This document shows positions 57,283-64,000 of a stretch of 64,000 nt of DNA, one piece after another. The position numbers and the translations under genes are program-made. Positions within the stretch are counted from its first letter, which is position 1; each line of letters begins with the position of its first letter. The stretch is from Aselliscus stoliczkanus (taxonomy: Eukaryota > Chordata > Mammalia > Chiroptera > Hipposideridae): assembly GCA_033961575.1 (NCBI GenBank), contig CM066736.1:84034852-84098851 (forward strand), written 5' to 3'. Under the pieces are notes generated by a model, which saw only the letters and a program-made list of their open reading frames with translations, did not search any database and was not told the origin of the DNA.

Positions 57283-57584
57283 TGGACGGATGGGGCTCAG
57301 GCATTTCCAGGCTTGTGCAGGCTGGTGTTCAGGAGATGACCCAGAGCTTGCCGCGCAGGCGCCTTGGCTCAGGTTACATAAGCCCTTCTGTAAGCGTGAC
57401 CGGCACTTCTGGGAGGAAGCCTGCCCTGACTGCCTTCGGGGCCAAAAGCGCCCCTCCCGTGAGCCATTACATAAGATAGCTGTTGCAGAATAAAGTTGTT
57501 GGTTCCTCACCATGTGGAGTCGTTCTGATTTTTCGTTTGGCACTTCAGAAACAAACCATTTCCTGCGACCCCTCAAGTACAACA
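57283..57584 (+). repeat. 3' LTR of the ERV
   Basis: 302 bases from TGGACGG to GTACAACA, followed by GTGAT. It keeps GCTCAGGTTACATAA and AATAAAGTTGTTGGTTCCTC in common with the 5' LTR. The preceding polypurine tract is weak. It lies in the same orientation as KCTD14 and ends 308 bases before its ATG. Confidence 0.9.
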
Positions 57585-57689
57585 GTGATTCTTCATTCGA
57601 TGGGTTTCTGGTGAGTAGAAAGTCTCCTGCTTTCAAGGTCAGTTTTCTCTGCCTCCCCCACCCGGCAGAGACTAAACTAGGGTCTCACC

Positions 57690-57892
57690 TGAGCAAGGCG
57701 CCAGGCGCCAGGCTCTGCCCACGCCCATCCCAGGTTCTAACCACACCCCGGGCCCAGCTTCCCCGACCCCAGGGCGGGGCGGCGGGTGTCCTTCCACCAC
57801 CCATAAGTATCTCGCACACGTGGCGGGCCCGGCAGGGTGCGGAGCGGCGGCTGTCGGATTGCGCACTGCCAGCTGTCGATCATGCCGGAAAG
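57690..57892 (+). promoter_or_regulatory. KCTD14 CpG-rich promoter
   Basis: GC-rich sequence with an Sp1-type GC box (GGGCGGGGC, 57772-57780), no clear TATA box, continuous with a CpG-rich exon 1 and early intron. The upstream boundary is set by a retroviral LTR ending at 57584. Confidence 0.6.
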
Positions 57893-57896
57893 ATGA
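57882..57896 (+). other. Overlapping 4-codon uORF at the KCTD14 start
   Basis: ATGCCGGAAAGATGA: a four-codon frame (MPER, stop) whose stop TGA overlaps the KCTD14 ATG as ATGA. This geometry is known to allow reinitiation or to lower main-frame initiation; whether it does here is inference. Confidence 0.55.
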
Positions 57897-57958
57897 ACCA
57901 GCTCACGACGCCTCTCCCCTTTCAGCGGATGGTCGCGGCCGCCGAGATCCAGCCAACG
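57893..57958 (+). CDS. KCTD14: KCTD14 coding exon 1
   Basis: 22 codons (MNQLTTPLPFQRMVAAAEIQ then PT) in a CpG-rich region, ending at a strong GTAAGT donor. The start is the only ATG that keeps frame with exon 2 near the promoter, apart from an internal Met at codon 13. Exon 1 sequence is poorly conserved in the family, so this exon is supported mainly by the donor, the phase and the position. Confidence 0.8.
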
Positions 57959-60900
57959 GTAAGTGCGCAGCCTGGATCCGGCGGGCGCCTGTGCTGCCGC
58001 CTCTCCCTTCTTTCGTTCTGTCCGTCCCTCCCCTCGGGCGTGAGTCCCACTGAGTCGTCCCTCGCCCCCGCTGCTGGGGCGCCTTCTCCAGCTCTGGCGG
58101 GCTTCTTTTTTTCTCCCGGCTGTTCCTTCCGCGCCGTGGTTCTTCTCTTTGCCCTCTTTGCTGCTTGGCTGCCGTGGTTTCTTTCCTTCTCTTCCTGGTC
58201 TTGGATGTAGCTGCTCTGTATGTGTCCTCTCTGTTCCCTGGCTTGTCCTAGTTGACAGCTCTTCAGCTGTCTTTCTCCCTTCCCTGTCCCCATCCCTCCC
58301 GCCCCGGGTAGGTGCAGAGCCAACCAAAAGCTGCCAGTGTCCCGTTCCCTCACCCCTCAGACCCTCACCCTCTCCAGCCTGCCCAGCCCTCTGGCTGGAT
58401 CCTGAGTCAGCCTGCTTGCTTTGCCCACTCCCAGGGCTTAGGAGAGGGAAGTTTGGGGGAGGATCAGGAAAAAGCCTGGTGTGCTCTAGGAGCAGAGCAT
58501 TCTAATCTTTCTTAGGCTAGGTGGCATCCGGAAGACTTATAGAAAGGGAAAGCAGATCCAGCAGTGGGGAGACTGGCTCTTTCCCATAGGACGATGATAA
58601 CGTCATTGTTGTTGACAAAGTCACCTGTTCAGTGGCAGGGCTGTCTAGGTACTCAATAAATGCCCAAATGAATTACCCAGCAAGGGAGGTAGCCTGCACG
58701 GTGCATGATGCCAGGTAGGGCAAGACTGACCTTTATCAGAATACCAGGCACTTCTGTAAATCGGTGCTGCCAAGTAAGCTCCATTCAATTCAGTAGACAT
58801 TTATTGAGCATCCTCCGGGGTGTGTAGTAGGTACTAGTGATATAAAGATAAATCAGGGACAGCCCTCCATTAGTCACCATACAGCCTAATGGGGGATACA
58901 GATATAAAGGGAATTCCAAGATAGACAGTGTAAGTACAGGGCCCTCTGGGATCACAAAGAGACAACCCATCTAGAAAGAGTCCTGGAGGAATTAACTTGA
59001 AGGATGAGTGGGCTAAGTGAAGCAAGAGTGGGCTGTAAGTGGCCCCAGCCTGCTCTGGATGGGTGGGGGCGGGGGAGCAGCAAATTATTCTGGTAGTTGA
59101 CAGCCAAGGTTGCAAAGGGCCTGTACACCTTGTTAAGGAGTCTAGAGTTGATCTGGAAGGGGATATAGGGTCACTGAAGTGTTTCATGCAGGGGGTGACA
59201 GATCAGATTTCTTCACTTCAGGAAAACTACTCTGGTTTCAGACTATAGATTTGATTGGCGGAGGGCACTTCAGGGATGCACAATGTCATGGAATTATAGG
59301 AATCAGGCATTTAGGACTTGGTGACTGATTGTGTGTGTGTGTGCGCGTGTGTGTGTCTGTTGGGTGGTTAGCATGGAAGCAGAATGTAAGATTATAGCCT
59401 GGGATTCTGACTCAGAAAACTGAGATAGGAAACAATGGAAAAGGTCAGAGTTGTGCGGTAGGGGGAGATCTTGAGGGGTCTGGGGGACATATGAATGGAG
59501 ATGTCCCTCCATTGACTCCACTAAGGGGGTGACCTAAGGAAATATATGAATGTTTGGCAGGGGGTTTGCAGATGTGTAGGGATCCTTTAGACTAGAACTG
59601 GGTGAGAGCTGAGTCTGTCTGATTCACCTCTGTGTCCTCATGGCCAGCACTGGCCTAGCACCCAGCAAGGGCTCCTAAAGACCATAATGTGTCCCCAGCC
59701 CATGCATACAGGGCCTGAGACAGGCTTTCCCACCAAGGAATGCTTCAGCAGGGTGACTGGTAGAAAAGGTGGGGAAGAGGTGCCACAAGAAAGGGCAGGT
59801 ACCCAGAAGAGGGGTGGAAAACAAGTCTTTAATCTGCTAGAAACACATACTGTAGTACTTATGGATAAGGTAGGAAGTCTGGGATTTCCACAGAGACTGG
59901 GAGAGTGGGGAATAAAAGGAGGGAAAGAAGGACAGAATTAAGAAGCTTGGAAACAGCTGAGGTCTTATTTGATAAACAAAGAAATGGGGCTGAGAACGTC
60001 AGGGCAGGAAGCTATTTTGTGAAGCATCTGGCAATGAGCTTAAGAAACACTTGAAGTTACTGGATTCATTAGACTTTCAAAGCTGGTGAGACTTAGAGTT
60101 CTCTTGTCTATTTTGTCTCACTATTTCATAGATGACTAAGCTTAGGCCCAGAGAAGGAAGTGCGCTGCCCCAGGCACAGAGCTAATTTTTGGCAGCAGCA
60201 GGACTGGATGCAAGAGGAGTGGGGTAGGGTTTGGTCTCAGCTCCGACTTAAGCACTTCCTAGCTGTGTGACCCTTCTTTCTGACCTTTCCTTGCTTGTGA
60301 TATGGGGGCATTAAGAGCACCTGTGAGCTTACAATGGTACAGGAATAATGAGAGCACATCAATCAACATTCAAGGGTTAACGTCTGCAACTTTGCATTTT
60401 ACTATCGGTTGTACAGAGGGGCCTCAGTCTTAACCAAAGAACCTTGCCAAGGGGCCTTGAGGTTTGTGGGAGAAAGAGGGAGTCACAGATTCTGGGCTTA
60501 TTTGTTTCATGGCTGTATTGTTTGGCTGCTGTCAGAGTGCACCCTCTCCTCTCCCTTCTCCCCTCCAGCCAGCAAAACTGTCCCCTCTTAGGAGCTGTTG
60601 CCATGGCCACTCAATTCTCTCCAGGAGTTTGGCTGTCTTTGGTTCTCTTAATTCTGGTACTTTAATCTTAGAGGTAGAATTCACAGACAAGTTGAAGATG
60701 AGGTCACACCTAAATGAGGTGAAAGGACATTTCTGAGCCTTGGCCCGATCTGCAGTGACCTGTGATCAAGTTCTCAGGTCACTGAATTCCTAGAAATCTA
60801 GCCTTCCCTCTAATACTACACAGATCTTTTCTGCAGGAGCAGCCATCGCATCCCCTAGGAAACCTTCCCTGATAACCTCCAACACACATGCACAAAAAGC

Positions 60901-63131
60901 TGACACCTCCTACCTTTGAGTCTTCCTTCTCAGCTCATACATTTAAGCCATCTGTGTCCCTCTCTCCCCTGTGAGCTCCTTGAGGGTAAGGACTGTGTTG
61001 TATTCATCTGCTTAGGAGGAGGCTTGAATGGAATAGGTCCTCTCTATATTTTGTTGAATGAATAACTAAGGGAATGAAGAGTGGACATATTTGAAGGTTG
61101 AATGCTAATTTATACGACTAAGAGCACAAGCTTCAGGATAAATTGGGACCTAAGTTCAAATTCTGACATCACCACTTAATAGCTGGTTGATTCTAGGCAA
61201 CTTATTTTACCTCCTTAAGCCTTAGTTTCTTGATCTGTAAAATGGAGACTTAATGCATTTTTCATAGGATAGCTATAAGGATTGAGTTAGAGACTATATG
61301 CAAAGGGCTTTGCATAGTCACTAGACTGGGAGGGGAGGGACTGTTTCCTGCTTGTTCCTCACTGTGTCTCAGGTACTTGGCACAAAGCAGGCACATGCAT
61401 ATTTTATTGAATGAGTGAGTCAGTTTGAAATAACAAAAGTTGTTCAGGAAGCTGGTTTGTAAGGATAACAACTGGTGTATCACCTCACATGTAATAATTG
61501 CTCTACTGTCTTCTGGTATTTTTGCTAGGTTTGTGTGACAGCACTTAGTATTCCTCAAATGCAGCCTGTTTCCAGGTTCCTTTCACACTGGGCTGTGGGC
61601 ATCTCCTGGCAGGCACCATGTCGGTCTCACCCACAACCACAGTGCTCAGAAGAGGCCTCTAAAAATTCTGTTGAACAGCTAACCCTAACTTAACATTTAC
61701 ACCACACTTTACAGTTGATGAGGCAGTGTTACATCCACTGTATCAGGTGTTGCTGGCCTTTTCACCACCTAGGATATTCCTGTTATTTAATCTCCATTGG
61801 CCTATATTTTGACAAAACATCCATCAAACAAATTCCATTTCTTAATCAAAGTCATGCCAACTGCTAATCAGAACTTCTGATCTATATAAGAATTTTTATC
61901 CCTAGCTTCCAGCGGAGGATGTGGACACACATAAGTACTCAAAAAATGCTTCCTGAGTGAATGTATGTATGATTTCTTTAGCCTCAGAAAGCTTGAAAAT
62001 GGTTTGCCGCCTCCTTTTTTTTTAAACTGTATCTTAGATCTGAGCAGCCACGTTGGGAACTCCTGACTTCACATCAGCTCCATATCCCCATTTTATAAAT
62101 GAGGACACTGAGGTTAAAGGAGGGAAAAAACCTTGCCAACGGCCACAGACTTTAGAAGTATTGTCACTGGGACCTGCTTCCACAGCAGCCTACTAATATT
62201 CTGTGACCTAAACGAGAAAGTTAAAATGCTTGAATAGGTGTTCTTATATCAAACTGAAATATTTTTCTTCCTTAAAATGCCCATTCTCTGGAGCTATACA
62301 GCATTAATATAACCCCCTTTAGTAGGATGAGGCTTTCAATAGCTGAAGCCATTCATGGCTCTCCTAAATTCTGTACGGGTTTATTTGAATGAAAGTAAGC
62401 CATGAGGTTCCTGGAGGTGGCGCTATTGATTGGTTCACTGCCTCTTGTGCCTCCAGATACCTCCCGTCGTGGAGCTGAACGTGGGAGGCGAGTTCTATAC
62501 TACCACCGCGGACACCCTGAGAAAATTCCCGGGCTCAAAGCTGGCAGAGATGTTCTCCAGCTCAGCCAAGGTCTTCAAGGATGCGAAAGGCCGCTTCTTC
62601 ATTGATCGTTCCGGCACTTATTTCGGACCCATTCTGGACTACCTGCGCAGTGGGGAGCTGCCCACGCAGCACATCCCCGAGGTGTACCGTGAGGCTCAGT
62701 TCTACGAAATCAAGCCTTTGGTCAAGCTCCTGGAGGACATGCCGCAGATCTTCGGTGCGCAGGTGGCGCGGAAGCAGTTCTTGCTGCGAGTGCCGGGTTA
62801 CAGCGAGAACCTGGAGCTCATGGTGCGCCTGGCACGTGCAGAGGCCGTGGTGTCGCGCTGCTCCAGCGTCCTAGTGTGTGCTGTGCGCACGGAAGAGGAT
62901 GCCGCGCACTGCGCGGAATCACTGCGCATCCTGGAGGCGGACAAGAGGTTGGTCATCCAATTTGGGCCTTGGAAGACGGCCCCGGAGATCAGGGACCTCC
63001 TGGACTCCGTGAAGATGGACATTGAGGCCCAGGGGTACCAGGTAACCTATGACTACTGCTCCAAGAAGACATTCCAGCCTAAGCCAGGGGCCAGTGAATT
63101 CTTCTATACGTTCCTCTTCACCTGGTGGTGA
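57893..63131 (+). CDS. KCTD14: KCTD14 gene, coding span (2 exons): BTB/T1-domain protein
   Basis: Join 57893-57958, 62457-63131; 246 residues. The BTB/T1 (potassium-channel tetramerisation) domain covers about residues 26-125, starting VVELNVGGEFYTTTADTL and including GTYFGPILDYLRSGELP and YREAQFYEIKPLVKLLEDMP. The C-terminal part contains QFLLRVPGYSENLELMVRLA and ends in FLFTWW, matching human KCTD14. KCTD proteins oligomerise through BTB and many act as CUL3 adaptors; a specific role for KCTD14 is not established, and binding to CUL3 cannot be read from sequence. The intron is GTAAGT...CAG, phase 0. Exon 2 carries nearly the whole protein and is CpG-rich. The frame is intact. Exon 1 lies about 300 bp downstream of a retroviral LTR. 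Confidence 0.94.
60215..60345 (+). repeat. MIR element
   Basis: TCCGACTTAAGCACTTCCTA followed by GCTGTGTGACCC and TGATATGGGGGCATTAAGAG fit MIR order. Confidence 0.55.
61115..61290 (+). repeat. MIR element
   Basis: TAAGAGCACAAGCTTCAGGA, AGTTTCTTGATCTGTAAAAT and ATAGGATAGCTATAAGGATT fit MIR order. Confidence 0.75.
62457..63131 (+). CDS. KCTD14: KCTD14 coding exon 2 (BTB and C-terminal domain)
   Basis: Preceded by GTGCCTCCAG. Encodes 224 residues and TGA at 63129-63131, including the complete BTB/T1 domain. Reading is open without a break. An in-frame ATG at 62430 lies in the intron tail and is not needed. Confidence 0.95.
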   Translation: MPPVVELNVGGEFYTTTADTLRKFPGSKLAEMFSSSAKVFKDAKGRFFIDRSGTYFGPILDYLRSGELPTQHIPEVYREAQFYEIKPLVKLLEDMPQIFGAQVARKQFLLRVPGYSENLELMVRLARAEAVVSRCSSVLVCAVRTEEDAAHCAESLRILEADKRLVIQFGPWKTAPEIRDLLDSVKMDIEAQGYQVTYDYCSKKTFQPKPGASEFFYTFLFTWW

Positions 63132-63182
63132 TTGATCTTCAGGGCCGGGGGACTGTTCATGTGCCCTGGTGAGGCCTATGAA

Positions 63183-63188
63183 ATTAAA
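63183..63188 (+). terminator. KCTD14 candidate polyadenylation signal (ATTAAA)
   Basis: ATTAAA 52 bases after the KCTD14 stop. It would give a very short 3' UTR; later signals could also be used. Confidence 0.4.
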
Positions 63189-64000
63189 AGTTGCCTTCAA
63201 AAGCCATCCTCCTTTCATTTCAAAAACAAACATCAAACAGCTTCCAAATTACGTCTGTGAAGCTTGCCCCCAAATATTTATCTTCCCTTGAGGACTTTCC
63301 ACTCATGGCAACTGACTCCACTGTACTTGCCTAGTGAGGTGCAACTGCTCCTTTAAAGCCACATGTACCTGTCAGACCCTTCCCCTGAAGTCCAGTAGCA
63401 AGGCTCCAGTAGGAATGCTCCAAAAATGCTTTGGCTGGAGATGCGGGGTGTCAACAGGAAAATAACAGGATACCATGAATCTATTGTAGATAGTGTGATC
63501 TAAAAAATGTAGCCTATTCAGCCTTAGCCTGTGGGCCCATCCTTTAGCCCTGCCTGGTATGTGCCTTAGGAGGAAGATGCCAAGTTATTACCTGAGTAGA
63601 TGCTGCTCAGATCTCCTTCCTCAGATGCTGTGAGTATTGTCTGCTAAAGCCCCACAGCTGTCCTCTGCTTTGAAGCACTGGTTCGTAAAAGGTGGTCCCT
63701 GGACAAGCAGCATCAGCAACACCTGGAAACTTGTTAGAAATACAGATTCTCTGACACCACCCCCACCCTTCCCCACCTCACACCTACTGAATCAGAAACC
63801 CTGGGGGTTGGCCCAGCAGTTTTAACGAGCTCTCCAGGTGATTCTGATACACTCTCATCTTGGGAGCTGCTCTAGAAAAGAATTTCCATCTCACTTGAGG
63901 TACAAAGGACTGACCCCTTACCTCAAGGAAGAACCAAATCTGGTGCACTTCCTGTTCAGAGCTCCTTGTGTGATCAGGCGGCAGTCAGTCCTCATCTGAC
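63189..64000. other. 3' flank of KCTD14
   Basis: Apart from the MER5A-like element, no gene or clear repeat is seen. Part may be KCTD14 3' UTR if a later poly(A) site is used. Confidence 0.6.
63677..63855 (+). repeat. MER5A-like hAT relic
   Basis: AGCAGCATCAGCAACACCTG, CTACTGAATCAGAAACCCTG and CTCTCCAGGTGATTCTGATA follow the MER5A consensus closely. Confidence 0.85.

Larger units (their letters stand above)
51156..57584 (+). mobile_element. Endogenous retrovirus, ERV-L/ERV-S-like, complete but decayed
   Basis: 6.4-kb provirus, LTR-gag-pro-pol-env-LTR, flanked by the 5-bp duplication GTGAT (51151-51155 and 57585-57589). Both LTRs run TG...CA. The primer-binding site resembles the serine tRNA 3' end. 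Pol resembles class III (ERV-L-related) elements: the RT has [10 protein letters not shown] and a QGYLHNP motif, and the integrase keeps its zinc and catalytic motifs. The env resembles gammaretroviral envelopes, with a CWVC motif and a CX6CC motif. HERV-S (serine primer) is the closest group I can name from memory. Every gene has stop codons or frameshifts, the protease active site is lost and the LTRs have diverged widely, so this is an old, inactive copy. Confidence 0.9.
57959..62456 (+). other. KCTD14 intron
   Basis: GT-AG intron of 4.5 kb, phase 0. It begins in the CpG island and then holds a GT microsatellite (about 59331-59358), MIR copies (about 60080-60200 antisense, 60215-60340 and 61115-61290 sense) and otherwise unique sequence. 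No gene is seen inside. Confidence 0.85.

Noticed and set aside
57512..58210. 232-codon open frame across the LTR end and KCTD14 exon 1
   Set aside because: It is in a different frame from KCTD14, crosses the retroviral insertion boundary and has no family match.

Overview
The window is vertebrate nuclear DNA, almost certainly from a placental mammal: GT-AG introns, CpG-island promoters, MIR, L2, MER5 and Tigger relics, L1 3' ends and many tRNA-derived SINEs with poly(A) tails and target-site duplications. The SINE type (GGCCGGCC-GAGTGGCGCA head, a body ending in CCCCAATTCCCCAATAAA) looks to me like the SINEs of rhinolophoid bats (Rhin-1-like). That placement rests on memory and is moderate. 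The gene order matches human 11q14.1 in reverse orientation.

Three protein-coding genes are supported. NDUFC2 (plus strand, three coding exons, 5953-13878) encodes a small membrane subunit of mitochondrial complex I. THRSP / Spot 14 (minus strand, CDS 19562-19993) encodes a lipogenic regulator. KCTD14 (plus strand, two coding exons, 57893-63131) encodes a BTB/T1-domain protein. NDUFC2 and KCTD14 point the same way with THRSP antisense between them, the arrangement that gives the human NDUFC2-KCTD14 readthrough locus.

Layout: 1-5.4 kb is intergenic repeats. 5.4-6.1 kb is the NDUFC2 CpG promoter, with five 39-bp tandem repeats. 6.1-14 kb is the rest of NDUFC2. 14-19.5 kb holds SINEs, L1 and MIR. 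19.5-20.2 kb is THRSP and its promoter. 20-51 kb is a gene-poor interval with an orphan CpG island containing a CTCF-like motif (30.4-30.7 kb), a mariner cluster (28.6-29.9 kb), a Tigger relic (38.65-39.33 kb), a class I-like solo LTR (32.48-32.92 kb), a betaretrovirus-type solo LTR (46.37-47.52 kb) and many SINEs. 51.16-57.58 kb is a whole but decayed endogenous retrovirus with two LTRs, a GTGAT target duplication, a serine-tRNA-like primer site, ERV-L/ERV-S-like pol and a gamma-type env. Its 3' LTR ends about 300 bp before the KCTD14 start codon. 57.6-63.2 kb is KCTD14, and the rest is 3' flank with a MER5 element.

No bacterial-type system, CRISPR array or new enzyme system is present. The points most worth a second look are the provirus with its combination of pol and env and its position against the KCTD14 promoter, the promoter minisatellite of NDUFC2, short uORFs on both NDUFC2 and KCTD14, the orphan CpG island with a CTCF-like site, and a tandem SINE pair that seems to have inserted as one unit.
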